Positions 36,389 through 45,884 are shown, counted from the first letter of the stretch. The stretch is 64,000 bases of DNA from Flavobacterium cellulosilyticum (GCF_004349355.1 NZ_SMFK01000001.1:620001-684000); one strand, 5' to 3'. Notes: generated by a model not told the origin, from the letters alone. Program-made: numbers and translations.

Positions 36389-36787
36389 TTACTGCTTATT
36401 ATTTAGAAATCGTATAGTTATAACCGTTTCTATTGTTAGAAATAAGGCGAAAACAATGAAGAAATTTATTTTTTCGAATCCTAGGTTTAAATTTTTTGAT
36501 TCTGAAATGGCGGCTAAAACTGCGTATGAAAGTCCCATTTTAATTAAAGTTGCCCAAATAAAGCCAAATCCAACACTATCAATGTTCTTATCTTTTACCT
36601 TAATTAACGCAAAAACAATCAAAATAGAACATATTAGAAAAAATCCATAAATAGTTTCTAATGAAAAATGAAAATCTTGAAATTTTGAATTACTAGCGTT
36701 TAGCCAAAAAATTACTTTATGCAACAAATAAACTAGAACCGATATAAATATTGTTTCTAAAATAGGTTGGTACTTTTTAGTATTCAT
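36389..36787 (-). CDS. Small membrane protein in the atp run (DUF6168-like)
   Basis: This 132-residue protein has four hydrophobic helices at about 8-28, 46-63, 76-95 and 105-125 with few charges. It lies between the AtpZ-like gene and atpB, the position of AtpI in other operons. I recall a Bacteroidota family, DUF6168, at this place; membership is from memory. A role in Fo assembly or ion supply is inferred only. Confidence 0.75.
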   Translation of the reverse strand: MNTKKYQPILETIFISVLVYLLHKVIFWLNASNSKFQDFHFSLETIYGFFLICSILIVFALIKVKDKNIDSVGFGFIWATLIKMGLSYAVLAAISESKNLNLGFEKINFFIVFALFLTIETVITIRFLNNKQ

Positions 36788-36795
36788 CTCGATTT

Positions 36796-37029
36796 TTAGG
36801 AGTTTTTATTAATGTCTTTTAGCTGTCTGTTGATGTTATAAAAAGCGAGTGCTACACCAACAAGGGTTAAAATTTTGACAAATATATTATGCGGATTAGT
36901 ATACTTATCATCTAACCAATTTCCAAAGTATGAAAACAGAAAAATGATCGCGCCCATTTGTATGGGAATATTAATAAATGCAAGCCATTTATTATTGGTT
37001 TGTTTGTTCGGTTTTTGATGGTCCGTCAT
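36796..37029 (-). CDS. AtpZ/AtpI-family protein
   Basis: The 77 residues comprise two membrane helices (PIQMGAIIFLFSYFGNWL and VKILTLVGVALAFYNI) with the GNWLDDKY segment typical of AtpZ. In other bacteria AtpZ/AtpI proteins help assemble the c-ring or move Mg/Ca ions. It overlaps the end of the bactofilin gene by 38 bases, so expression is likely coupled. Confidence 0.85.
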   Translation of the reverse strand: MTDHQKPNKQTNNKWLAFINIPIQMGAIIFLFSYFGNWLDDKYTNPHNIFVKILTLVGVALAFYNINRQLKDINKNS

Positions 37030-37402
37030 TTGTAATCTTGTTATTTAGATTTGATTTCATCATACAAGAAGCACTAAAATCAGCTCCTGGATCAACGGAT
37101 AATTTACCCACAATTACTTCCCCTTGAATACTTGCTTTCGACTTCACATTCAATATTTCTGTAACTTGCATTTTGCCGATAAATTTTCCTTCAATATCTG
37201 CATTATTACAAACTATGTCTCCGACGACACTTCCTGCAGGTCCAATTACAATTTTTGCTTTCGATTGAAAGTTGCCAATTAATTCTCCATCCAATCGAAA
37301 ATCAGCATGAGATACAATATCTCCTTTAATAACGGTTCCTTCAACAATTCTATTTGTCTTTCCGAGAAGTTCTGTATATGATTTTGCGTTTTTTTCAAAC
37401 AT
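36992..37402 (-). CDS. Bactofilin-family cytoskeletal protein
   Basis: This 136-residue protein carries a right-handed beta-helix bactofilin core (NRIVEGTVIKGDIVSHADFR, DGELIGNFQSKAKIVIGPAG, IEGKFIGKMQVTEILNVKSK), with short flexible ends and no signal peptide. Bactofilins polymerise at the inner face of the membrane and scaffold envelope enzymes. Lying between a T9SS lipoprotein and the atp genes, it starts five bases after the sprE-like stop. Confidence 0.92.
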   Translation of the reverse strand: MFEKNAKSYTELLGKTNRIVEGTVIKGDIVSHADFRLDGELIGNFQSKAKIVIGPAGSVVGDIVCNNADIEGKFIGKMQVTEILNVKSKASIQGEVIVGKLSVDPGADFSASCMMKSNLNNKITNDGPSKTEQTNQ

Positions 37403-37407
37403 AATTT

Positions 37408-40209
37408 CTACTTTGGGGGTGAATTAGGATTTTGATTTTCTTCCAAACTCTGCTGGTATCCTGAAGATGGTTTTGTTCTTAAAGGCTTTTTTGAAATTTG
37501 ATCTGCTGGTTTTGGATTTAAAGGCTGTTTAACTTCCGTTTGAACAGGAACAACGGCTGTTTTTGACATTGTCAAATATTCCTCTAAATTTTTCTTAATT
37601 TGGACTACACTGTAATTTTCATTTGTAATTACAATTGCTGGTTCAGAAATTTTATATTTCTTTTCATCTTGTAATACATAAGAAATGTTTTTAGCCTCAT
37701 TTTCTGATTTTAATCCTTGAAGAACTACTAAATTTTCTTTTTCTGAATAAACATCGATTGAATAAGTTAGCAATCCAACATTTTCACTTGCTATTAGTTT
37801 CTTAATTTTTTCTTCCAGTACCTTCGTGTTTTTGCTGTCATTGACATCGATTTTATAAAGAATTTTCCATTTTTTCGTGTCGGTCATGGTAAAAACTCTT
37901 TTTTCTAATAAGGGTATTTGAGTCGTCAAAATTTCTTGTGCATTTCTACCTTCATCACTAATAGGGTAATTATCTAAAACGAATTGCATTGCTTTTTTAT
38001 AGTCTTCTAGTCCTCTTAGTTTTCCTATTGTATTGGCTTTTAATAATTCAAATTTAGGTGCTATTTCATCTCCTGTAAAATCTATGATCAAGGTATCTAT
38101 TTTTTCTAATACCAATCTGAACTGTTCGTCTTGATACAATTGATACCATTTATTATACACCGCTTCAGTAGTCTCAATTGATTCTGTTTTTGGATCTGTA
38201 TTGTTTATAATAAGTGCATAACGAGAATCCGGATATTGACTAGAAATACGTTGTTTCATATCTTCTGCCTTTGCAATATCTGTAATTTGATAAATTTTAT
38301 ACAAATTATACATCGAAGGAAGCACTAGCTTTTGTTCCGGGTTTTGCACCAATAATTTCTCTAATTTATTGCTTGCCAATTCATATTCTTTGAACTTTTC
38401 TTTGTAAATAATCCCAAGTTGGTAATAGGCTAAATTGCGTTCTTTGGCAATTTCATCAACCTCTAATTGTGTTTTAGGCAGTTGTTTTATATAAAATTCG
38501 CTTGTGTATTGTTCCGGTGTTTCCTTCTCTACTACCTTTTCTTCTACCTTTTCTTCTGAAGTAGTTTCGTTTATATTGTTTGTAACCACTTCTTCAACAG
38601 CATCAGCACTTGTCGTTGACAATCTCCAATTGCTTCCTAAAGTTCTTTTTCCCCATCTTTTTTTAAATTCAGATTTACCATAAGCTACAGTTGCTGGATT
38701 GTAAAAATAGAATGTGTTTGCAGTTACATTTCCAGAAACAACGTTGATTGATGGCGGCGCTAAAGATTGTTTTTTTGGTGGCATTCCCGCCTTTTGAACT
38801 ATTGCAGCTGGATCATCAGAAGAAGTTAAATTATTTCTGACTATATTTTCAAGGATTTGTTTTTGTTTTTCTTCTAAAATTTTCTTTTTTTCATCTTCCT
38901 TTTTTAATTTTTCGATATAATTTTCAAAATACAATACCCTGTTTTCGTCTGACATACCAACAACATTTAAAATACTGTCATTTATCTTAGCAATAGATTC
39001 ATATTCTATTACTTCGTCTAAATCTTTTCTAACTTTATTGATGTGAATGTATTCTCTAGTTTTAACTTGGAGTTTAACCAATGTACTGTCATAATATTTT
39101 GCCGCTACGGCATAATCTGTGTTTTTAAAATGCATGTTTCCTATATTCCTGTAATTTGAAGCAACCAAATACGGATCCGAGGATGCTTTTTTTAGTGAAG
39201 CATTATAAAATTTTGAGGCTAATTTTTGATCATTAGTTTTATCATAAAAAACACCCATTTCATAATAAATTACACCTAGAAAAGGTCTGTTTTCACGATC
39301 TGCAGCTAACTTTTCAAACGTTTTCACAAAAGACATTTTGTCTCCTTTTTCGTAATCAAACAATTGTGCTTTTTTGGCATAAGCCTGAATAGTAAATAAT
39401 CTTTCTGCTTTTCGATTCATATCAATAACAGATTGATAGAATATATTAGCGCTGTCTTTTTTTCCTAATTCTTGATACAATTGCCCAAGAATAAACCGAT
39501 ATCTTGCTTTTTCTGAGTTTACTTTGGTGAAGATTTCGGCAATTTTTAATTTAGAAATAGCACTATCTTTTTCTTCTAAGTTTAAAAAAGATTCGGCCAA
39601 AAGTGCATTTGCGTCTGCACTATTTTGTTTTTTAATTCTTTTATCATCAAGGAGTTTGCTGATGTTTTTGATTACTTGAACATCGTTTCCTAATCGCATA
39701 TTGGTTTTCTCACGCCAAATTTTAGCTTGATATATTTTATCACTATTGGAATATTTATATAATATATAATTAAAAGCGTCTAAAGCTGGAATAAATCTTT
39801 GGTCATAATACCTCGCTTTACCGAGCAGTAAATAGGCTTCGTCCATTTGACTGTTTTTTTCACTCCCATTAATATTCATGGAGTGTTTTTGAATTGCCTT
39901 AGTTGCTTTAGCTTCCGCAAGTTCAAAATTTGTATTTTTATTTTTTATATCAGCATCATCACTAATTTGCATTCGCTCAATAGGCAATATTTTCCAAAAA
40001 TTATCTTTGGTGTTTAATTTAATATCTTCAATTCCTTTTTCTAGAGCAATTTGACCATTGTAATCAATATTGTATTTTGTACTGAGTGCATGTGATTTTC
40101 TGGCAAGAAAAGTATCTTTATGAGTAGAACAGGCTGCCACAATAATTAAAAAAACTATTGCGAAAAAGGATGTAAGTGTCTTGGTTTTCAATGGGAAACT
40201 GTTTATCAT
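37408..40209 (-). CDS. sprE: SprE/PorW-like lipoprotein of the type IX secretion system
   Basis: This 933-residue lipoprotein has the lipobox LIIVAAC with Cys27, followed by HKDTFLARKSHALSTKYN, a start I recall as typical of SprE/PorW. Tetratricopeptide-like helical repeats span residues ~110-420 (AYLLLGKARYYDQRFIPALD; GVIYYEMGVFYDKTNDQKLA). A low-complexity glutamate-rich stretch follows at ~545-570, and further TPR-like helices in the C-terminal half. In Flavobacterium, SprE is required for T9SS secretion and gliding. The gene heads the bactofilin-atp run, and the window's five T9SS cargo proteins would depend on such machinery. Confidence 0.85.
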   Translation of the reverse strand: MINSFPLKTKTLTSFFAIVFLIIVAACSTHKDTFLARKSHALSTKYNIDYNGQIALEKGIEDIKLNTKDNFWKILPIERMQISDDADIKNKNTNFELAEAKATKAIQKHSMNINGSEKNSQMDEAYLLLGKARYYDQRFIPALDAFNYILYKYSNSDKIYQAKIWREKTNMRLGNDVQVIKNISKLLDDKRIKKQNSADANALLAESFLNLEEKDSAISKLKIAEIFTKVNSEKARYRFILGQLYQELGKKDSANIFYQSVIDMNRKAERLFTIQAYAKKAQLFDYEKGDKMSFVKTFEKLAADRENRPFLGVIYYEMGVFYDKTNDQKLASKFYNASLKKASSDPYLVASNYRNIGNMHFKNTDYAVAAKYYDSTLVKLQVKTREYIHINKVRKDLDEVIEYESIAKINDSILNVVGMSDENRVLYFENYIEKLKKEDEKKKILEEKQKQILENIVRNNLTSSDDPAAIVQKAGMPPKKQSLAPPSINVVSGNVTANTFYFYNPATVAYGKSEFKKRWGKRTLGSNWRLSTTSADAVEEVVTNNINETTSEEKVEEKVVEKETPEQYTSEFYIKQLPKTQLEVDEIAKERNLAYYQLGIIYKEKFKEYELASNKLEKLLVQNPEQKLVLPSMYNLYKIYQITDIAKAEDMKQRISSQYPDSRYALIINNTDPKTESIETTEAVYNKWYQLYQDEQFRLVLEKIDTLIIDFTGDEIAPKFELLKANTIGKLRGLEDYKKAMQFVLDNYPISDEGRNAQEILTTQIPLLEKRVFTMTDTKKWKILYKIDVNDSKNTKVLEEKIKKLIASENVGLLTYSIDVYSEKENLVVLQGLKSENEAKNISYVLQDEKKYKISEPAIVITNENYSVVQIKKNLEEYLTMSKTAVVPVQTEVKQPLNPKPADQISKKPLRTKPSSGYQQSLEENQNPNSPPK

Positions 40210-40277
40210 TTAACTTTTAAAAGTACATTTTAGTATAATGACTGGTAAAAATACGTTTCTTTTTGAAATATCGAAAT

Positions 40278-40973
40278 TTAAACTGCAAAAAACGTTTCCA
40301 ATTCCTGTAAGGTTTCTTTTGATGTTTGAATATCCTTTACCACTACCCCATTATTTAATGCAACAATCCTATTGCAAACCTCCACAGTATGTTGCAAATC
40401 ATGGCTTGAAACTAGAATGGTCACCTTTGGATTTTCGGAAAGATTTTTGATTATTTTTTTTAATCGGCTAACGGTTGTAGGGTCTAAATTAGCAAAGGGT
40501 TCATCAAGAACAATTACTTCTGGATTACCTATAAGAGTGGCAATAATCCCCACTTTTTTTTGGTTCCCTTTGGATAAATCCCTCAGGTATTTTTTGTTTT
40601 TTAAAATTTCACCATTAAAAAATTCCTCGTGTTTGGCTAAAAGAGCATCAACATCGGACTTGTTTTGATTGCGTAAATCACCAATGAAATAGAAATATTC
40701 TTCGGCGGTGAGATAGCCTATCAGGAAGCTTTCGTCTAGGAAAGAAGACGTAAATGGTTTCCAATTTTCGGAATTATTAACCTGAACCTCGTTGTTCATT
40801 ATATTCCCAGTTGAAGGTTGAATTAAATCCAATAACAAGCTGAAAAACGTGGTTTTTCCTGCTCCATTGTTACCTACCAAACCAAAACTTTGTCCTTTGG
40901 GAATTTCTAATGCATCTATTTTTAAAACCGTAGTTCCGTTGTAAGTTTTTGAAAGATTACGTACTTGTATCAT
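40278..40973 (-). CDS. ABC transporter ATP-binding protein
   Basis: The 231-residue ATPase has Walker A GNNGAGKTT (~34-42), the signature DLSKGNQKKVGI and Walker B VIVLDEPFANLD, then a switch His in SSHDLQHTVEVC. It pairs with the permease at 41035. The short gap between them carries a palindromic repeat. The substrate is unknown; the family includes lipid, antibiotic and ion exporters. Confidence 0.92.
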   Translation of the reverse strand: MIQVRNLSKTYNGTTVLKIDALEIPKGQSFGLVGNNGAGKTTFFSLLLDLIQPSTGNIMNNEVQVNNSENWKPFTSSFLDESFLIGYLTAEEYFYFIGDLRNQNKSDVDALLAKHEEFFNGEILKNKKYLRDLSKGNQKKVGIIATLIGNPEVIVLDEPFANLDPTTVSRLKKIIKNLSENPKVTILVSSHDLQHTVEVCNRIVALNNGVVVKDIQTSKETLQELETFFAV

Positions 40974-41007
40974 CTTTATTTTAGAATTATGATTTTAGAT
41001 TTTTTAT

Positions 41008-41040
41008 TCGTAGAAACGTTGCATTGCAACGTCTCTACGA
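41008..41040. repeat. Dispersed palindrome overlapping the permease stop codon
   Basis: TCGTAGAAACGTTGCA (41008-41023) and TTGCAACGTCTCTACGA are reverse complements with one mismatch. From memory this ACGTTGCA palindrome is a common interspersed repeat in Bacteroidota and other phyla. It supplies the last Ser codon and the TAG of the permease. Confidence 0.75.
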
Positions 41041-42498
41041 TTTTTGTTTGTATGCCGCTATGGTTTTGTATTTCTCGGTTTTGTATATTTTTTCAATTTT
41101 AGTAAAAACCTTATCTCTCAATGCAAAACCTAAAATTCCTGCAACTGCTACAAATACAAGCCCTAAATTTGGATTTAGCAAAAAAGTCCCCAACCAATAC
41201 AGTAAAATTGGCAGTACTAATTTAGGAAGTGTTATGAGCATCGTGCTAGAATTAAATGCCTTTTTATCTCCAAAAGCGCCTTTGCTCATCGTTAAATCTA
41301 TAGGTGTTTTTGTATAAGCACCCGACAATAAAACCAAATGAGAATTGACACCAATATTGTAAATGGCTCCAACTACAATGGTGAGATACACTTGCCAACC
41401 ATAAAACAAATAAAAAGAGGCTAAAATCGTCGAGATAAATGTCGCGATAACCACAAGCCACCATTTTGAACTCAAATAGTTTTTATACGAAATATTTTGA
41501 GACATCATTAATTGGTAATAGGAACTGTCCCAACTAGGCACAAATTGACCAAAAGTGAACATAAACCCACCTGAAACAAATATTCCGGCTAAAATTCGCA
41601 TCATTTCAGGTTGATGGGAATTCGAATTGAAAAAGAGTAGTCCGTAAAATAAAAACACAAAACTCATTAAAACGGTTGTCCGCGAGCGTTTGTTCCTTTT
41701 GATAAGTTTAATATCATTCTTTAAAAAAGTTCCCAAAGTCCCAAACTGATTCAGCCAAGTTAGATTTTCGGTTGTGGCGATTTCGTGTTTTGGCGAAAGC
41801 CCTGCATCGAGATATAAATTGTTTTTCAGGTAGTTAAACGTATAATAATACAAGCTTATTAAGAAAAAAACTGGAATTAAAAACAGTCCTTTTGTGTGAA
41901 ACAATCCATCAAAAAACACAGCAGTGTAGGTTGTTATATTAAAAAAATGATAATAATGAAGTCCGGCAATAATCAACACAATTCCAATGAAAAAGGCAAA
42001 GATATTGTCTTTATTGGTCAAAATAATATTCAAGAAATTATTAGTGTAAACAAGTGAAATCATAGCTAAATGCCAAAAAATAACATTCATAATATCGTAT
42101 CCTTCAATTAGTAAAACAATTGTAAAAGGCAGAAAGAAAAAAATATGAAGAATATTAAAAACCGATAAGACTGTTTTACCAAGGGAGAAATTAACTATTG
42201 TATGTCTTTTAAAAGGCAAAGCTAGCAAAGGTCTAATATTCATTACTGGTATTTTTTGCAATAACAAACGAATGGCCAAATCTATTAAAAAATAGTAAAT
42301 CAAATAAGTATTGACTTCATGCAAAGGATCCAAATTCATTTCTTTTATTCCATAAAACGCTCCAATTCCTAACATTAATAGAAGGAAGGCGTATAAAACT
42401 GCTAAAAAACCCAATAGGATTTTTAGCGCCAAATTACTGGAGAAAGAAGCAGATCGAATAAAAGATTTCCATTCGAGATAAAGAAATTTTTTAATCAT
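41035..42498 (-). CDS. ABC transporter permease (DUF5687-like)
   Basis: This 487-residue polytopic membrane protein has about a dozen hydrophobic helices and no soluble domain of note. It matches what I recall of the DUF5687 permease family found next to this ABC ATPase in Flavobacteriaceae. With the ATPase it would form an exporter whose substrate cannot be read from the sequence. Its final codon and stop come from a dispersed palindrome, so the C-terminus may have been altered. Confidence 0.82.
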   Translation of the reverse strand: MIKKFLYLEWKSFIRSASFSSNLALKILLGFLAVLYAFLLLMLGIGAFYGIKEMNLDPLHEVNTYLIYYFLIDLAIRLLLQKIPVMNIRPLLALPFKRHTIVNFSLGKTVLSVFNILHIFFFLPFTIVLLIEGYDIMNVIFWHLAMISLVYTNNFLNIILTNKDNIFAFFIGIVLIIAGLHYYHFFNITTYTAVFFDGLFHTKGLFLIPVFFLISLYYYTFNYLKNNLYLDAGLSPKHEIATTENLTWLNQFGTLGTFLKNDIKLIKRNKRSRTTVLMSFVFLFYGLLFFNSNSHQPEMMRILAGIFVSGGFMFTFGQFVPSWDSSYYQLMMSQNISYKNYLSSKWWLVVIATFISTILASFYLFYGWQVYLTIVVGAIYNIGVNSHLVLLSGAYTKTPIDLTMSKGAFGDKKAFNSSTMLITLPKLVLPILLYWLGTFLLNPNLGLVFVAVAGILGFALRDKVFTKIEKIYKTEKYKTIAAYKQKS

Positions 42499-42597
42499 AA
42501 TGAATAGAATTTTCCATTGAGATGATAAATGTAAGGAAATGTTACAGGAATTTTAAATTTCTAAACACATAAACTTCTAAACTTTTTTTAGGTTTAC

Positions 42598-42605
42598 TAT
42601 CTTTG
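42598..42605 (+). promoter_or_regulatory. -7 box (TATCTTTG) before the PaaE-like reductase
   Basis: The box ends 15 bases before the ATG at 42621, giving a short leader. No good upstream TTG. Confidence 0.45.
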
Positions 42606-42620
42606 TAAAAAATTATACTA

Positions 42621-43673
42621 ATGCCATCATTTAAAAAATTGGTTATAAAAGAAATAAAGCGCGAAACCAAAGACGCTATTTCCATTCTTTTTAACGTTCC
42701 TGAAGAGTTAAAGCCAAACTATGTTTTTATAGCAGGACAATATGTCAATATACGATTAACCCTTGACAGTCAAGAAATTCGTCGTGCTTACTCTATTTGC
42801 TCTTCACCCGAAAGTGGCGAGTTGCGCATTGCCGTTAAGGCCGTAAAAAACGGAGCTTTTTCACAATTTGCCAACACAAAACTGAAAGCAGGTGATGTTC
42901 TTGAAGTAGGAAAACCGGAAGGAAAATTTATTTTCGAACCACATAATGACAATTTAAAAAATTATGTTGCTTTTGTAGCCGGAAGTGGAATAACACCTGT
43001 AATGTCTATTCTAAAATCAGTTTTAAAAAGCGAACCCAACAGCTCATTTATTTTGGTTTACGGAAATAAAACGCCAGAAGAAACAATATTTCACCAAGAG
43101 TTACATGACTTATTATTAAAATATACAGGAAGGTTATTTGTACATTATGTATACAGTCAAGCCAATATTGAACATGAATTATTTGGTCGAATAGATAAAT
43201 CCGCTGTGAATTATGTATTGAATAACAAACACAAAGAACAAGAATTTTCTAGTTTTTATTTATGTGGTCCAGAAATAATGATAAATACCGTTTCTGATGT
43301 TTTGAAATCGCATAATGTACCTGAAAAAAGCATCAAATTCGAATTGTTTTCGACTTCATTAATAGTAAATGAAATCTCAAAATCAATCGATGGACATTCG
43401 AAAATAACGATATTGGTTGATGACGAGGAAACGACTTTTGAAATGTCGCAAAAACAAACCATTTTAGATGCCGCTTTAAAACAAGGAATCGATGCTCCCT
43501 ATTCATGCCAAGGTGGAATTTGCAGCAGCTGTTTGGCACGAGTTACGGAAGGAACTGCCGAAATGAAGAAAAATTCAATTCTTAGCGATGGCGAAATCGA
43601 AGAAGGTTTGATTCTTACTTGTCAAGCACATCCAACATCGGCAACGATTGTGGTGAACTATGATGCTGTATAA
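42621..43673 (+). CDS. Ferredoxin reductase-like protein with C-terminal 2Fe-2S domain (PaaE-like)
   Basis: The 350 residues contain an FAD-binding barrel (AGQYVNIRLT, RRAYSICSSPESGELR), an NADPH domain (FVAGSGITPVMSI, FYLCGPEIMI) and a plant-type ferredoxin module at the end. The latter has the cluster cysteines in CQGGICSSCL plus LTCQAHP. PaaE is the reductase of phenylacetyl-CoA epoxidase, but no paaABC genes are near, so it may serve another electron acceptor. A hairpin (43721-43748) follows the gene. Confidence 0.9.
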   Translation: MPSFKKLVIKEIKRETKDAISILFNVPEELKPNYVFIAGQYVNIRLTLDSQEIRRAYSICSSPESGELRIAVKAVKNGAFSQFANTKLKAGDVLEVGKPEGKFIFEPHNDNLKNYVAFVAGSGITPVMSILKSVLKSEPNSSFILVYGNKTPEETIFHQELHDLLLKYTGRLFVHYVYSQANIEHELFGRIDKSAVNYVLNNKHKEQEFSSFYLCGPEIMINTVSDVLKSHNVPEKSIKFELFSTSLIVNEISKSIDGHSKITILVDDEETTFEMSQKQTILDAALKQGIDAPYSCQGGICSSCLARVTEGTAEMKKNSILSDGEIEEGLILTCQAHPTSATIVVNYDAV

Positions 43674-43720
43674 ACCAATTTTAGACTGCAGATTTTAGAT
43701 TGCAGATTCTAATAATTAGC

Positions 43721-43748
43721 AAAAGCTTCTCTGAAAAGGGAAGCTTTT
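43721..43748 (+). terminator. Terminator after the PaaE-like gene
   Basis: AAAAGCTTC (43721-43729) and GAAGCTTTT (43740-43748). The run of T's is short. Confidence 0.65.
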
Positions 43749-43932
43749 GTTGGTTAAAATAAGGTCTTTATTTTTACTATATTAGCGAATTAAAATTAAT
43801 TTATAATAGCCTAAATTCTTGTTCTAATTGCTTTTGTACGATTCGAAAACGTAAATAATGTGCTATTTCATACAGTTGCTTCTAAATTCCCTACAGAAAA
43901 AACAATTTCAATATTTGATAAAGTCTTACATT

Positions 43933-44241
43933 ATGAAATCTATTCGCGAAATTTTCAAAAACAATCCCTCGCTTTTGAACGAACCTGAAGTAGTTCAGCT
44001 TTTGGACTATTGTGAACAATTACAAGACGAAATCGTAGAATTTAAATTCCAGAAAACAAATAATAAAGAATTGGCGATGCTAGATATGCTCAGAGAAGTA
44101 ATCAAAGGGTGCGACGCTTTTGAGAAAGAACAAGCTGAACACGAACGTTTTGGTTTTGAAGCACCTGATTATCTCTCAACAATTTCGAATTTAAAAAAAT
44201 ATATTTTGGTGCGCAGCCAAGAGGAAAAAATTTGGCTTTAA
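43933..44241 (+). CDS. Small conserved cytoplasmic protein
   Basis: I do not recognise a named domain. With the start at 43933 (MKSIREIFKNNPSLLNEPEV) the protein has 102 residues, mostly helical and acidic (NEPEVVQLLDYCEQLQDEI; FEKEQAEHERFGFEAPDYLS). The longer frame from 43858 adds an unlikely hydrophobic extension. The position before a DUF2809-like membrane protein is probably shared, with 40 bases between. Confidence 0.7.
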   Translation: MKSIREIFKNNPSLLNEPEVVQLLDYCEQLQDEIVEFKFQKTNNKELAMLDMLREVIKGCDAFEKEQAEHERFGFEAPDYLSTISNLKKYILVRSQEEKIWL

Positions 44242-44281
44242 AAAGTCATTTTCAAAGTGTAATAAAATATCCTTTTAGTGT

Positions 44282-44656
44282 ATGATAAGGTTCAACAAAA
44301 ACTATTTCCTACTAGCTTTTTTAATTTTTTGGATTGAAGTTTTTATTGCGCTTTATGTTCATGATGCTTTTGTCAGACCATATATAGGCGATGTTTTAGT
44401 AGTAATTCTAATCTACTGTTTCGTAAAATCGTTTTTCGACTGTCCTGTTTTTCCTGTTAGCTTATCAGTTTTACTGTTTTCATTCGCTATAGAAACCTTA
44501 CAGTATTTTAATGGTATAACACTACTAGGTCTTGAAAATTCAAGTCTTGCTAGAACCTTTATTGGCACCTCATTCGCTTGGTTGGATTTGCTGACCTATG
44601 TTATAGGAATTGTTATAGTTTTAGTAGTAGAAAAGATGGTTATTAAAAAAACATAG
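44282..44656 (+). CDS. DUF2809-like membrane protein
   Basis: This 124-residue protein has four membrane helices (FLLAFLIFWIEVFIALYV; VLVVILIYCFVKSF; VLLFSFAIETLQYF; WLDLLTYVIGIVIVL) with the RPYIGDVLVV, AIETLQYFNG and GTSFAWLDLL segments I associate with DUF2809. The function of the family is unknown. It may be co-transcribed with 43933. Confidence 0.8.
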   Translation: MIRFNKNYFLLAFLIFWIEVFIALYVHDAFVRPYIGDVLVVILIYCFVKSFFDCPVFPVSLSVLLFSFAIETLQYFNGITLLGLENSSLARTFIGTSFAWLDLLTYVIGIVIVLVVEKMVIKKT

Positions 44657-44749
44657 AATTTATTTCGAAAATTCTTTAAAGAAATTTTTATTTAATAGTA
44701 CTGATACAGCAAAAGCAATTTATAAATTTTAAAAGCAAAGTATATAGTT

Positions 44750-44757
44750 TACCTTTG
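44750..44757 (+). promoter_or_regulatory. -7 box (TACCTTTG) before the aldo/keto reductase
   Basis: Matches TAnnTTTG; the leader would be about 50 bases. Confidence 0.45.
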
Positions 44758-44807
44758 TGTAATCGATTAAATAAAAAGGAATTTAGAACAAATATTTATT
44801 TATTATC

Positions 44808-45797
44808 ATGGAATATAAGAAATTAGGGAATACCGATTTGGAATTATCTGCCATTACTTATGGAGCATTTGCTATCGGAGGAAATATGTGGGGAGGTAAT
44901 GAGGAAAGAGATTCAATCGAGTCTGTTGTTGCATCATTAGAAAATGGAGTTACAACATTAGATACCGCACCTTTTTATGGATTTGGTTTAAGCGAAGAAA
45001 TCGTTGGTAAAGCCATAAAAGGAAGAGATAGAAGTAAAATTCAGTTGTTGACTAAATTTGGAATGATTTGGGATGAAAGCAATCACGGAAAAGGAGATTA
45101 CTTTTTTGATACTGAAAAAGATGGTCTAAAAACTCCAGTGTACAAATATTCTGGAAAAGCCAGCGTTATTCAAGAAGTTGAAAACAGTTTAATTCGTTTA
45201 GGAACGGATTATATTGATTTATTACAAATCCACTGGCCAGATAGCACTACTCCAATTGAGGAAACTATGGAAGCCATGGAAATCCTTCTTCAACAAGGAA
45301 AAATACGCGCAGCTGGAGTGTGCAACTATTCAGTTGAACAATTGCAAACAGCCAATAAAACCGTTTCAATTGCCAGCAATCAAGTGCCATATAGTATGTT
45401 GAAACGTGATATAGAAAAAGAATTAATACCTTATTCTATCAAAAATAATTTTGGAATTATTGCTTACAGCCCAATGGAACGTGGACTTTTGACCGGAAAA
45501 TATTTTACCAAAGGGAATTTAAAAAGCAATGACCACCGCAACAATTATTTTGGTCAATATGATATGGCAAAAGTGAAAGCAGTTGTGGACTCATTAATCC
45601 CAATTGCTGAAAGTAAAAAAGTAAGCGTTCCCCAATTAGTTTTGCGTTGGACTACTTTGCAACCTGGAATTACAGTAGTGCTTGCAGGAGCAAGAAATGC
45701 TACTCAAGCCGAAGAAAATGCAGCTGCTATTCAAGTATCACTATCCGCAGAGGAATTGACTTTTATGAATCAGGAATTAATTAGATTTGGTTTTTAA
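44808..45797 (+). CDS. Aldo/keto reductase
   Basis: The 329-residue TIM-barrel NADPH oxidoreductase has the family residues: Asp in LDTAPFYG with the catalytic Tyr, Lys in LLTKFGM and His in LQIHWPDS. The C-terminal NADPH site is in GITVVLAGARNATQAEENA. Lengths and motifs fit sugar-type AKRs. Its neighbour is a YiaK-like sugar-acid dehydrogenase, so the two could act on sugar derivatives. A small hairpin (GGTGA/TCACC at 45810-45823, with T-run) follows. Confidence 0.9.
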   Translation: MEYKKLGNTDLELSAITYGAFAIGGNMWGGNEERDSIESVVASLENGVTTLDTAPFYGFGLSEEIVGKAIKGRDRSKIQLLTKFGMIWDESNHGKGDYFFDTEKDGLKTPVYKYSGKASVIQEVENSLIRLGTDYIDLLQIHWPDSTTPIEETMEAMEILLQQGKIRAAGVCNYSVEQLQTANKTVSIASNQVPYSMLKRDIEKELIPYSIKNNFGIIAYSPMERGLLTGKYFTKGNLKSNDHRNNYFGQYDMAKVKAVVDSLIPIAESKKVSVPQLVLRWTTLQPGITVVLAGARNATQAEENAAAIQVSLSAEELTFMNQELIRFGF

Positions 45798-45809
45798 ATA
45801 ATAAAACAG

Positions 45810-45830
45810 GGTGAAAAATCACCTTTTTTT
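45810..45830 (+). terminator. Short terminator after the aldo/keto reductase
   Basis: GGTGA (45810-45814) and TCACC (45819-45823) followed by seven T's. Confidence 0.55.
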
Positions 45831-45884
45831 ATTATTCTATTTTAAAATTTACAAACTTTTATCATTGTCAAATAACTTAATAAC

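Noticed and set aside
43858..43932. 25-residue hydrophobic extension of the small protein at 43933
   Set aside because: Composition unlike the remainder, and the internal ATG begins the well-formed acidic protein.
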